From: CATOSP01 sp034422355
GTDB taxonomy: Bacteria; Chloroflexota; Dehalococcoidia; Lucifugimonadales; UBA3495
Assembly: GCA_034422355.1 (NCBI GenBank)
Contig: DAOUJS010000162.1
Span: 45,810 to 109,809 of the forward strand
Direction: 5' to 3'
DNA length: 64,000 bases
How positions within the stretch are numbered: the stretch's first letter is position 1; the number at the start of each line of letters is the position of its first letter. The notes under the pieces are model-generated. The model did not search any database. It had not been told where the DNA came from and saw nothing but the letters and a program-made list of their open reading frames with translations. Shown here in pieces: positions 43,155 to 51,843 of this stretch. A program made the position numbers and the translations under genes.

Positions 43155-44144
43155 CTAGTCCAATTCCACGGGGGCGCCGAGGGATGCGGAGCGGTAGGCT
43201 GCGTCAACGATCCGCATGGCGGCCAGGTTATCCTCAATTCCCGCTATAGGGGGACGGTCGTTCCTCAGTGCATCAATAGTGTCCGCAACAAACGCCGGAT
43301 AGAAGGGGCTGTTGTCCAGCGGCCCGTCGATATGACCGCTTTGGCCCTCACCTCCGAACCAGACCATCCGGTCCTTGCCCTCGGAATGGTACTGCCTGGT
43401 CTTGCCGTGGAGGGAGAATTCCACCCGTGGCGACCAGGGTGAGGGCGCGTGAACGTAGGCGCTCTCAATGGCGCAAATTGCACCATCGCCGGTCTCAACG
43501 GTCAGGTGGGCGTAGTCCTCCACTTCTTCGCCGAAGGAGTCAGAGCTGGTCACAGCATGGACCTTCTTGGGCTTCTTCTTGGTCAGGTGCAGGTACAGGT
43601 CTGGGAGGTGTATCCCGATATTGATCAGGCAGCCGCCTCCAGCCTCGGCCAATCGCAGGTTCCACGGGTTGTCGTTCTCATAGTACCGGCTCACGGGGCC
43701 GGACATGAACCTCAAGGAAGCGTGGGAAAGGTCGGCTGCGTAACCCTCCATCTCTCGTACCTCTCGCACCCACGGGCTCAGCCTGATGGAGAACGGGACG
43801 GCTAAGAATGCGCCTTTCGAGCGGGCAAGCTCCGCCAGACCCTCAACCTCCGCAAGGTTGAGGCCCATAGGTTTTTCCATAGCGAAGGGGATACCATCTT
43901 CCAGTAGAAAGCGTGCCGTCTCCGCCATCTCGCAATGCTTTCCCAGGGCGAAAACGAAGTCTGGGCGTTCTTGCGCCACCATCTCCCGCCAATCATCGTA
44001 GAACCGCGATCCCAGGGAGGACGCCACTGCCCTGCCTGTTTCCGGGTTACGGGCCGTCAGGGCCGCAACGCCAGTGAGGTCACGCAGCGTCCGGTAGTAG
44101 GAGGGGGCGTGCCAGTGGGTTACGTCGATAAAGCAGACCTTCAT
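43155..44144 (-). CDS. Gfo/Idh/MocA-family oxidoreductase
   Basis: 329 residues. N-terminal Rossmann region is atypical (KVCFIDVTHWHAPSYYRTL, no obvious GxGxxG), while the EKPMGLNLAEVEGLAELARSKG block is typical, and the C-terminal domain has LAEAGGGCLINIGIHLPDLYL. Not closely similar to the gene at 40419. The substrate is unknown. It lies 72 bases upstream of the thiolase-like gene on the same strand. Confidence 0.85.
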   Translation of the reverse strand: MKVCFIDVTHWHAPSYYRTLRDLTGVAALTARNPETGRAVASSLGSRFYDDWREMVAQERPDFVFALGKHCEMAETARFLLEDGIPFAMEKPMGLNLAEVEGLAELARSKGAFLAVPFSIRLSPWVREVREMEGYAADLSHASLRFMSGPVSRYYENDNPWNLRLAEAGGGCLINIGIHLPDLYLHLTKKKPKKVHAVTSSDSFGEEVEDYAHLTVETGDGAICAIESAYVHAPSPWSPRVEFSLHGKTRQYHSEGKDRMVWFGGEGQSGHIDGPLDNSPFYPAFVADTIDALRNDRPPIAGIEDNLAAMRIVDAAYRSASLGAPVELD

Positions 44145-44203
44145 CCCTTTTGCCCGCCCTCATTCATGGAATTGCTCGCGCTGGTCCCGCCTGAAAGGGA
44201 TTG

Positions 44204-44866
44204 CTAGATGTACCGGGCAGGGGATACATGCAACTGCCTCGTGAAGAAGTCTACCACTTGCCTTGACATGATCTCTTCCTGCCCATGCCAGAAGTGGTCG
44301 GCCCCTGCCACGAACTCGTAGGACACGTGGCCGGCGAACGCCTGGAGGACTGCCGGCAACTCAGGGGCGTCGATGAGGCGGTCCCGGTCCCCTGAGATGA
44401 TGAACGTAGGACGCGGGGAAGTCTTGAGGTGGGTCAGCTTGAGCCGCTCGTAGGACGGCGAAATCAGAGCGAAGGCCGAGCCTTGTTCCTGGAGGTCGAT
44501 GCTTCCCATGATGACGCCCGTGCCGAAGGAATACCCTGCCAGTCCGATCTTGCTGCCGTCTACCCCTTCCCAGTCCCGCAGGAACTTGATGGCTGCCATT
44601 GCTTCCTCGTGCTCCAGTTCCCCCTCGGTATGCTGGCCCTGGCTGTTTCCGACCCCCCGGAAGTTGAACCTGATGCTGGCTATCCCTGCATCGGCCAGGG
44701 CGAACGACACGGCCAGGACGACGTTGTTGTCCATGCTCCCTCCCCGCAGGGGGTGGGGGTGACATATCACGACGCCCGGGACCGGCGGGTCTACCTTGTC
44801 CGGGACTGCAACCACGCCCTCAAAGGTGAGGTCCCCCGCATCGAAACTAACTGCGTGCTGACGCAT
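44204..44866 (-). CDS. Alpha/beta hydrolase of dienelactone-hydrolase-like family
   Basis: 220 residues from the ATG at 44866, which is preceded by AAGGAG. Contains VVICHPHPLRGGSMDNNVV, the GVGNSQGQHTEGELE helix, a nucleophile elbow in GLAGYSFGTGVIMG (Ser), Asp in ISGDRDRLIDAPE and His in AGADHFWHGQEE. Acts on ester or lactone bonds of small molecules. An in-frame start 21 bases upstream would leave the Shine-Dalgarno inside the coding region. Confidence 0.87.
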   Translation of the reverse strand: MRQHAVSFDAGDLTFEGVVAVPDKVDPPVPGVVICHPHPLRGGSMDNNVVLAVSFALADAGIASIRFNFRGVGNSQGQHTEGELEHEEAMAAIKFLRDWEGVDGSKIGLAGYSFGTGVIMGSIDLQEQGSAFALISPSYERLKLTHLKTSPRPTFIISGDRDRLIDAPELPAVLQAFAGHVSYEFVAGADHFWHGQEEIMSRQVVDFFTRQLHVSPARYI

Positions 44867-44919
44867 GACTCCAACTCCTTGTTTCACCGGATAGTGGGGT
44901 TGCGCATCAAAAGTTGCGG

Positions 44920-45672
44920 CTATCGGGCTGTCCTCCCACCGTCGATGACCAGCTCGCTGCCGGTCATGAACGAGGACTCGTCGGATGCCAGGAACAACAC
45001 ACCCCAGGCAACATCCTCCGGCTGACCGATGCGTCCCAGCGGCGTCCGTTCCGCGCTGCGGCGTCGCGCCTCGTCGTCGGTGAGGATGGTTGGGAGGGTC
45101 ATGTCGGTCTCGATGATTCCCGGATGGACCGAGTTGCAGCGGATATTGTCCCCGGCGTACTGGACCGCGGTCGATTTGGTCAGCAGTCTGACCGCACCCT
45201 TGGACGCGCCGTAGGCTGCTGCCCCCGCCGAAGCCCGGAGTCCGGCCACCGAGGATATGTTGATTATCGACCCGCCCCCGGCTTTCCGCATCTCGGGAAT
45301 TGCCAGCTTGGTCCCCAGGAACACCCCCTTGCCGTTGATGTCCATTATCCTGTCCCAGAGTTCCTCGGTGGTGTCCTCTATGCGGGCTGGCGGGTAGATT
45401 CCGGCGTTGTTCACCAGCACATCCAGCTTGCCGAACCGGGTTACGGCTTCCCCGATGGCGTTCTTCCAGTCCTCTTCCGAGGTCACGTCAAGGTGAACGT
45501 AGACGCACGTCCCGCCTGATTCGGCGATCTCAGCCTCCACCTTCTGGCCTTCTTCGTCGAGAATATCGCCGATAACTACCCTCGCTCCCTCCTGGGCAAA
45601 CAGCCTGGCTTCCACCGCTCCCTGGCCCCTCGCTCCGCCGCTGATCAACGCCACTTTTCCCTCAAGCCGCAT
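44920..45672 (-). CDS. Short-chain dehydrogenase/reductase (SDR)
   Basis: 250 residues from ATG 45672 with GGGAGGG upstream. Classical SDR: cofactor motif SGGARGQGAVEARLF at the N-terminus, DILDEEGQK (Asp after strand 2 suggests NAD), NNAGIYPPA, catalytic Ser in INISSVAGL and Tyr-x-x-x-Lys in AYGASKGAVRLL, with VHPGIIETDM and the C-terminal SDESSFMTGSELVIDGG. Substrate unknown; neighbours suggest acyl or aromatic compound metabolism. Confidence 0.93.
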   Translation of the reverse strand: MRLEGKVALISGGARGQGAVEARLFAQEGARVVIGDILDEEGQKVEAEIAESGGTCVYVHLDVTSEEDWKNAIGEAVTRFGKLDVLVNNAGIYPPARIEDTTEELWDRIMDINGKGVFLGTKLAIPEMRKAGGGSIINISSVAGLRASAGAAAYGASKGAVRLLTKSTAVQYAGDNIRCNSVHPGIIETDMTLPTILTDDEARRRSAERTPLGRIGQPEDVAWGVLFLASDESSFMTGSELVIDGGRTAR

Positions 45673-45850
45673 GTTCCCTCCCCGGCTTCTCAACCACGAT
45701 TCCAGAAGATGGCCCATTATTGCACATGGGCAAGTCTCTAGCTACCGTGGGGAACATCCACCCGCAACGGGTGAGAGTCAGCCATGTCGCTACCCGGTAG
45801 GCTATAATCCGCGTTGGCCCGGCGCATCTGCCACTTTCTAGGATGGCCCC

Positions 45851-47188
45851 ATGTTGAACGCTACCGGACCCAATGCCGCAGGATGGCGGTCCCGGTTTGC
45901 CCAATCCTTGCCCTTTTACTATGGCTGGGTAATCATCGCCAACACGGTGGCGCTCAGCCTCTCATCCCGCACGGTCATGACCGTCGCCGTCCTGTCGGTG
46001 TTCGTTGTTCCCATGACCGATGAACTGGGTTGGTCCCGCGGCTTGTTTTCCGGCGCTGTAAGTCTGGGAGGTCTGTGTGCCGTCGTAGTGTCTCCGTTCA
46101 TAGGAAGGTGGGTGGACCGTTACGGCGCTGGACTCCTGTTTTCTGCATCTTCCATGCTGACGGGTGCGTTATCAGTCCTGCTCGCAGTCACGTCCAACCC
46201 TCTCGCCTTCTACGCTCTCTACGTGCCGGGACGGATGATTTTCACCGGGCCTTTGGAACTTGGCATACCCACGGCCCTGAGCAACTGGTTCATCCGCAGG
46301 CGGCCCTTGAGCCTTGCGATAGATGGTGCATCCAAGGGACTGGGGCTGACCATTATGCCCCTGGTGGCCCAGTTCATAATTACCGGATGGGACTGGAAGA
46401 CCGCATGGATGGCCCTGGGTGTTCTGTCCGTGACCGTAGGAGTCATCCCCCCGCTGCTTTTTATGAGCCGCCGCCCCGAGGATATGGGCCTGGAACCCGA
46501 CCCGGCGTCCGGCGCCAGGCGGGAGGCGGAGAACGAAACCCGGGAAGCCGGGGACGCGCCGAAGGGGGCAGCCGGGGAGGTCAACTTCACAGTAAGCCAG
46601 GCGTTGCGGACCAGGGCCCTGTGGATACTGGCTGTCTTCTCCGGCGCGGGGTTCATGGTCCAGGCGGGGGTAAGCCTTCACCAGGTCCCTCATTACATTG
46701 AGCAGGGGATTCTTCCCCAGTACGCGGCCCTCACCGCCAGTGGATTTGCCCTGGCCCAGATCGTCGCCGGAATGGTCTGGTCAGCGGTGGCCCGGCTCGT
46801 ACACCTCCGGTATCTGCTGGCTGCGGCTGCATTCGTGCTTGCCGGAGCTTCGGTAGCGACCTCCCATAGCTATATACCGCTTTCTGCCCTGGCATCTGCT
46901 GGCGCAGTCGGCTTTGGAGTGGGCGGATTGCATCTTCTCGTGAGGCTGGCGTGGGCCGACTACTACGGCCGGCAGCACCTCGGTTCGATAAGGGGAATCA
47001 CTATGTCGGCCCAGATTGGAGGGCAGGCATTGGGCCCGGTCACTTCCGGGTTCCTGTACGACTACACGGGGAATTACCACCTGGCTCTCCAGGTGTTCAC
47101 CGCTGCGGCTGCCTTGGGAGGGCTGCTGGTGTTGTTCGCCACACCGCCGAGGAAGGAGACGGCAGTTCCGGCTTCAACCGTCGCGTGA
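45851..47188 (+). CDS. MFS transporter, monocarboxylate/OFA-like
   Basis: 445 residues with twelve predicted transmembrane segments split by an acidic, hydrophilic loop around residues 215-250. LPFYYGWVIIANTVALSLSS at the N-terminus and SPFIGRWVDRYGAGLLF after TM2 are typical of oxalate/formate or monocarboxylate-type carriers. A good -10 TATAAT lies at 45803-45808, with a poor -35. Likely imports an organic acid; the neighbouring Fur regulon starts 107 bases later on the same strand and is a separate unit. Confidence 0.87.
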   Translation: MLNATGPNAAGWRSRFAQSLPFYYGWVIIANTVALSLSSRTVMTVAVLSVFVVPMTDELGWSRGLFSGAVSLGGLCAVVVSPFIGRWVDRYGAGLLFSASSMLTGALSVLLAVTSNPLAFYALYVPGRMIFTGPLELGIPTALSNWFIRRRPLSLAIDGASKGLGLTIMPLVAQFIITGWDWKTAWMALGVLSVTVGVIPPLLFMSRRPEDMGLEPDPASGARREAENETREAGDAPKGAAGEVNFTVSQALRTRALWILAVFSGAGFMVQAGVSLHQVPHYIEQGILPQYAALTASGFALAQIVAGMVWSAVARLVHLRYLLAAAAFVLAGASVATSHSYIPLSALASAGAVGFGVGGLHLLVRLAWADYYGRQHLGSIRGITMSAQIGGQALGPVTSGFLYDYTGNYHLALQVFTAAAALGGLLVLFATPPRKETAVPASTVA

Positions 47189-47229
47189 ACTATCAGCGGT
47201 CCCGGCGCTTCCCAAAATCCTGGCTCCGT

Positions 47230-47278
47230 TTGACAGGTTGGCTTCTGTATGGTCTAATTGGCTATAGCAAATAATTGC
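47230..47278 (+). promoter_or_regulatory. Promoter and putative Fur/Zur-type operator of the metal operon
   Basis: TTGACA at 47230-47235, 17-bp spacer, TCTAAT at 47253-47258. A palindrome GCAA-ATAA-TTGC (47267-47278) overlaps the expected transcription start, resembling an AT-rich metalloregulator box, so the Fur-family gene at 47296 probably controls itself. Confidence 0.65.
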
Positions 47279-47295
47279 AATAACAAGGGGATGCA

Positions 47296-47730
47296 ATGTC
47301 CGGCCACGAACCAGCAGTGGACATGTTGCGCTCTCAAGGTTATCGAATGACTCCGCAACGGCTTTCGGTGCTTGACATAGTTGCCAGCCAACGCGACCAC
47401 ATCGGGGTCGACGAAGTCTGGGACCTGGCCAGGAAGCAGCACCCTTACGTCGATCTGGCGACGGTATACCGTACCTTGCAGTTCCTGAAGCGCCTCGGCG
47501 TAGTTACCGAAGTATTGATCGGCAACAAGCTCCACTTCGAGCTGACCGACCGGCATAACCCCCACCACCATCTGGTCTGTTCCTCCTGCGATTCTGTCTT
47601 TACCCTCAGCCCGGACTACCTTAGCGGGTTCAGCCGGCAGATGGTGGCGGAATTCGGGTTTGTCCCCGACCTTGAGAATCTCACAATCGGAGGAAGGTGC
47701 CTCACATGTCTAAAGCCGGAACAGTCATGA
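47296..47730 (+). CDS. Fur-family metalloregulator (Zur/Fur)
   Basis: 144 residues. Winged-helix domain 1-about 85 with GYRMTPQRLSVLDIVAS and DLATVYRTLQFLKRLGVV; metal-binding/dimerisation domain with DRHNPHHHLVCSSCDSVFTL and a final CLTCL. Two CxxC pairs form the structural zinc site. Adjacent transporter genes suggest Zur or a manganese-sensing relative rather than iron. The stop overlaps the next start by four bases (ATGA). Confidence 0.93.
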   Translation: MSGHEPAVDMLRSQGYRMTPQRLSVLDIVASQRDHIGVDEVWDLARKQHPYVDLATVYRTLQFLKRLGVVTEVLIGNKLHFELTDRHNPHHHLVCSSCDSVFTLSPDYLSGFSRQMVAEFGFVPDLENLTIGGRCLTCLKPEQS

Positions 47731-48791
47731 GCGTCAGTATCGCTAAGGCACGGGTGTTCATCCGAAGCCTGGCCGGAGTTGCAGTCCTGGCTGGCGCGGC
47801 GCTGTTCATTGCCGCCTGCGGTGGATCCCCGGCGGCGTCCCAGGAAGTCGTTCCTGAGACCGTCCCCGGCGACGATGGTTCCCTCATAGTCGTCTCAACC
47901 GTGTCTCCCATAACCAGCATCGTCGAGAACATCGGGGGGGACCGGATTAGGCTTGAGGGCATCGTGCCCGAGGGCGTTAACTCCCACACCTTCGAGCCTT
48001 CATTCTCCCTGGCAACTACGTTGGCCGCGGCGGACATAGTATTCCTGAATGGCCTTTTCCTGGAACAGCCCAGTTTGGAGCTGGCGCAGGCCAACCTGAA
48101 GGACGGCGCTTCCATCGTCAGCCTTGGTGATCAGGCCATCAGCCGGGAAGACTGGCAGTTCGACTTCTCCTTCCCTGAATCGGGTGGCCACCCCAACCCT
48201 CACCTCTGGCCCGATCCTATCCTGGGGCTCCGCTACGCGGAAATCGTGCGTGATCATCTGTCCGGGAGGGACCCGGAAAATGCGGCCTATTACTCCGCCA
48301 ACTACGACGCCTTCCGGTCCCGGATCAATGAACTCGACGAAGCGATCAAGGTTATGGTGGCCACTGTGCCCGAGAGCAACCGGAAGTTGCTCACTTACCA
48401 CGATTCTTGGGCGTACTTCGCCCGGCGATACGGTATGACGGTCATTGGCGCGGTCCAGCCGTCAGACTTCTCTGAACCTTCAGTCGGAGAGGTGATGGGC
48501 CTGATCGATCAGATCAGGGATGAGCAGATCCCGGCAGTGTTCGGATCTGAGGTTTTCCCCAGCGACGTGATGGAACTGATCGCCGCCGAGTCAGGAGCAA
48601 CGTTCATCGACGACCTGAGCGACGACGACCTGCCGGGAGGTCCGGGCGACCCCCGGCACAGCTACCTGGGTCTCATGGTTTCCAACCTGGAGATTATGAT
48701 TCCATCCCTCGGAGGCGACGCCTCGGCTCTGGCCGGCTTCGATACGGGTCCCGTCTTCGACGGTGTTTCCGGGGCGATATACCCGCAATAA
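47727..48791 (+). CDS. Zinc/manganese ABC transporter substrate-binding lipoprotein
   Basis: 354 residues from ATG 47727. N-terminal signal peptide with lipobox FIAAC (cysteine about 31). Cluster A-I solute-binding fold: VSTVSPITSIVENIGGDRIRLE, metal His in GVNSHTFEPS, second His in HPNPHLWPDP, third region YHDSWAYFARRYG and final Glu/Asp SEVFPSDV. The His-rich loop is short (GGHPNPHLW). Operon order regulator, binding protein, ATPase, permease supports zinc or manganese uptake. Confidence 0.92.
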   Translation: MSVSIAKARVFIRSLAGVAVLAGAALFIAACGGSPAASQEVVPETVPGDDGSLIVVSTVSPITSIVENIGGDRIRLEGIVPEGVNSHTFEPSFSLATTLAAADIVFLNGLFLEQPSLELAQANLKDGASIVSLGDQAISREDWQFDFSFPESGGHPNPHLWPDPILGLRYAEIVRDHLSGRDPENAAYYSANYDAFRSRINELDEAIKVMVATVPESNRKLLTYHDSWAYFARRYGMTVIGAVQPSDFSEPSVGEVMGLIDQIRDEQIPAVFGSEVFPSDVMELIAAESGATFIDDLSDDDLPGGPGDPRHSYLGLMVSNLEIMIPSLGGDASALAGFDTGPVFDGVSGAIYPQ

Positions 48792-48872
48792 CCGGCAAAC
48801 ATCTGGGCTGCCGCATTGCCTCGTTGACTTCGGGGGTCCCAACGCGGCTTCAGTCAAGGATGAGAGTTATAC

Positions 48873-49835
48873 ATGCTGCACCCCCCCGGACTTGAGCACC
48901 TGCACAGACCAGACCCTGACGCTCCCCCGGTGGTGGAACTTCGTGGCGTCAGCGCCGGTTACAATGGAATACCGGTAGTCGATGACGTCAACCTGAGAGT
49001 CATGCGCGGAGACTTTGTCGGACTTCTCGGCCCCAGCGGCTCCGGAAAGACCACCCTGTTGCGCACTGCCCTTGGCGCCGTGGACGTGATGACCGGAAGC
49101 GTGCTGATAAACGGGCAGCCAGCCAATGGACGCCGCCATAGGGCAGGATACGTTCCCCAACTGGAGACCATCGACTGGAACTTTCCGGTCACCGTGGAAG
49201 AGGCCGTGATGATGGGGCGCACGATGTCCAACGCCTGGTTCCCCTGGTACCGCCGCAATGAGCGGGAGCTGGCCCGGAGCATGATGGAGCGGCTGGGTAT
49301 CGCTGGTCTGGCCAAGCGCCACATCCGGGAGTTGTCCGGCGGGCAACAGCAGCGGGTGTTTCTGGCCCGCGCCCTGGTGAGCAACCCTGAGCTGCTCCTT
49401 CTGGATGAACCCACGTCCGGTGTGGACATCAAGACCCGCGACCACGTGATGCACCTGCTGCACGACCTCAACCATTCCGGCGTTACCATCATCCTGACTA
49501 CCCATGAAATCAACGCGGTGGCCGTTCATCTTCCCCGTATCGTATGCCTAAACGGCTCCATCGTGGCTGACGGCCCTCCCCACCGCGTCATCACTCCCCA
49601 TATCCTGCAAGAGGTCTACGGCGCGGAGATGCCGGTGATCCAGTACCGGGGAATGACCCTGGTTGCCGAGAGCGCCCACTTCTGGATGCAGGATGAGGAT
49701 GAGCCTGAACCGGTGTCTACGGTCCGAGATTACAGTCACCGCGAGCCGGTTATCCATCACACCCACGAGGCAGAGGGCCGAGTGGGTGAACACCATCACC
49801 ACCTGACCGGTCCGGCCGTCTCAGAGGACTCCTAG
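48873..49835 (+). CDS. Metal ABC transporter ATP-binding protein with His-rich tail
   Basis: 320 residues. Walker A GPSGSGKTTLL, ABC signature LSGGQQQRVFLARAL, Walker B LLLLDEPTSGVD and switch His in TTHEIN occupy about residues 15-240, the size of a normal ZnuC/MntB. The C-terminal extension of about 60 residues is unusual and histidine-rich: SHREPVIHHTHEA and VGEHHHHLTGP. It may bind or sense the transported metal at the cytoplasmic face. The stop is 32 bases before the permease GTG. Confidence 0.92.
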   Translation: MLHPPGLEHLHRPDPDAPPVVELRGVSAGYNGIPVVDDVNLRVMRGDFVGLLGPSGSGKTTLLRTALGAVDVMTGSVLINGQPANGRRHRAGYVPQLETIDWNFPVTVEEAVMMGRTMSNAWFPWYRRNERELARSMMERLGIAGLAKRHIRELSGGQQQRVFLARALVSNPELLLLDEPTSGVDIKTRDHVMHLLHDLNHSGVTIILTTHEINAVAVHLPRIVCLNGSIVADGPPHRVITPHILQEVYGAEMPVIQYRGMTLVAESAHFWMQDEDEPEPVSTVRDYSHREPVIHHTHEAEGRVGEHHHHLTGPAVSEDS

Positions 49836-49867
49836 CCCTGCTGGAACCGTTCGAACACCCCTTCTTC

Positions 49868-50722
49868 GTGCGGGCGATTATTGCCGCCGCCCTGGTCGGA
49901 GGGCTTTGCGGCTTGATGGGCGTCTACATCGTACTGCGCGGAATGGCCTATCTGGGGCATGGGCTCTCACACGCCATTTTCGGCGGCGCGGCCGTTAGCT
50001 TCATTATGTCAATCAACTTCTACCTGGGCGCCACTGCATGGGGATTTCTTTCCGCCCTGTTGATAACCTGGATTACCAGGAAGAACCCCACCATAAGGTC
50101 CGATGCTTCGATAGGCATCATCACCACCGCCAGCTTCGCACTGGGCATCGCTATAATCAGTTCTCAGCGGAGGTTTACCCGTGACCTGGACGCTGCTCTT
50201 TGGGGTAGCGTTCTGGGGGTCCAGGCCGGAGAACTCCTGGCTATAACGCTTGTTGCGTTCATTGTCGCAGTCGTATTCTTTCTTGGGTACAAGCTGTTCC
50301 TGTTCGCGACTTTCGATGCCGAGGTTGCCCAATTCTATGGTGTACCCACCGGCTGGGTGGACACTGCATTCTCGCTCATGCTGGCGGCCGCTATCGTAGT
50401 GTCCATGCAGGTGCTTGGGGTCCTGATGATCGCCGCTGCCATTGTCATTCCACCCATTGCGGCCCGCCTGCTGACCAACAGTTTCAGCCGCATGGCCATG
50501 CTGTCCACAATCATCGGGATTACCTGCGCCGTGCTGGGCCTGTACCTCAGCTATCTCATTGAACTCAGCCATGCTGCCAAAGTTTCTCCAGGTCCCAGTG
50601 TGGTCCTTTTCTCTTCAGCTCTATTCGTAGTTGTCCTGGCATTGACCCGCTTACGAAATCGTATTGGACGTCACGGAAACCTGGGACAACTGCCCCGGGA
50701 ATCAGGTTCTGCGCTGGAGTAA
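49868..50722 (+). CDS. Metal ABC transporter permease (ABC-3 family)
   Basis: 284 residues with eight or nine transmembrane helices. N-terminal RAIIAAALVGGLCGLMGVYIVLRGMAYLGHGLSHAIFGG is typical ZnuB/MntC. The GTG at 49868 is the first conventional start, but the frame is open upstream and the residues just before it (LLEPFEHPFFV, from CTG codons at 49838 and 49841) match how homologues begin, so the true start may be a CTG. Confidence 0.92.
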   Translation: MRAIIAAALVGGLCGLMGVYIVLRGMAYLGHGLSHAIFGGAAVSFIMSINFYLGATAWGFLSALLITWITRKNPTIRSDASIGIITTASFALGIAIISSQRRFTRDLDAALWGSVLGVQAGELLAITLVAFIVAVVFFLGYKLFLFATFDAEVAQFYGVPTGWVDTAFSLMLAAAIVVSMQVLGVLMIAAAIVIPPIAARLLTNSFSRMAMLSTIIGITCAVLGLYLSYLIELSHAAKVSPGPSVVLFSSALFVVVLALTRLRNRIGRHGNLGQLPRESGSALE

Positions 50723-50998
50723 ACTGGGAGGAATTCGCGGCGGGGAGTCATGGCTGGGTCTCAAGTTCTACACTTGACTGCTGTTAAACCCCTTGTCCAT
50801 ATCACCACCTGAGTCATATATTGAGCTTGGGTATCGACCAGCCCGGGAACGGACACCCTGCAGGTGGATGGTGGAAGTAGGGCTGACTCGAATGTCTCCC
50901 ACTTGGCGCCTTACCAGGGATAACGTTCATCAGCCGTAGTATTGGCCCCGCATTCAGGGTAAATCAGTGCCTCAGCTATAGACATCGGAGGGCATGGG

Positions 50999-51751
50999 GT
51001 GACCACCAGAAATAATCACGGCAGCAACTCACGGTCCGAACTGGCTGGGGCGCGGCCCCCGGAGCCGAACATCTTCCGAAGGTTCGAAAACCACGTACAA
51101 GGCAAGACTATGGCCGGGCTTATGGAGCTTGTGCCGCTCATCGTCTCGGCTCTGGTCCTGGTGTTCATCATCAGGTACATTGACCAATTCATCAGGCCAT
51201 TGCCAATCGTTGACGGGAAACCGTGGGACTTTCCGGGCATCGGCCTTCTGGTAGCCATTGTTGTTTTCTACATTATCGGTCTCGTGGTCTCTACCAGGAC
51301 TGGACGGACCGTCATGGAATGGAAAAACGCCGTGCTGAATGTCATACCGGTGGTGAAGACCATTTACGGGGTCACGCAGCAGGCGACGAAGAGCGTGAGC
51401 AGTCAGTTCGGGTTCACCCGGGTCGTGTTCCTGGAATGGCCGAGAGAAGGTATGGTCGCTATGGGGTTCGTGACGGGGCGTGCCTACCGGGACAAGGATG
51501 TCCCGGCCAACGACGACGAACCTCAATCGGTGGTGGTTGTGTACATCCCCACCGTTCCCAACCCAACATCGGGAAATCTGGCGTTCGTCATGGAAGACGA
51601 CCTGTTCGAAACAGATATGACCGTAGAGAATGCCATGAAGCTGGTGTTCTCAGGCGGTATAGTATTGCCCAGCACGGTGTCCCTGGCCCGCCTCAACCGT
51701 GATCGTAACGCTCAGGAATTTATCGACCGGTTCCTGGTTGACTCCCGTTAG
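50999..51751 (+). CDS. DUF502-family membrane protein
   Basis: 250 residues, start GTG 50999 with CGGAGGG upstream. Two transmembrane helices (about 38-60 and 78-98), then the DUF502 soluble domain: VVKTIYGVTQQATKSVSSQ, RVVFLEWPREGMVAMGFVTG, VVVYIPTVPNPTSGNLAFV, with the C-terminal MKLVFSGGIVLPST. Function of the family is unknown; it is widespread in bacteria. The 276-base gap before it holds no gene I can support. Confidence 0.9.
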   Translation: MTTRNNHGSNSRSELAGARPPEPNIFRRFENHVQGKTMAGLMELVPLIVSALVLVFIIRYIDQFIRPLPIVDGKPWDFPGIGLLVAIVVFYIIGLVVSTRTGRTVMEWKNAVLNVIPVVKTIYGVTQQATKSVSSQFGFTRVVFLEWPREGMVAMGFVTGRAYRDKDVPANDDEPQSVVVVYIPTVPNPTSGNLAFVMEDDLFETDMTVENAMKLVFSGGIVLPSTVSLARLNRDRNAQEFIDRFLVDSR

Positions 51752-51843
51752 TGGCGAGACAGACCCGTCCCGCCCGTTTCTATTGGCTGGGGGGGTATTT
51801 GCGAGGGTAATCTGTCTGCTTTGGGACTCGCCGCCGTGTGTCA

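Noticed and set aside
50723..50998. Short frame MAGSQVLHLT... before DUF502
   Set aside because: 20 codons, no similarity and no conserved context; the interval otherwise shows nothing recognisable.
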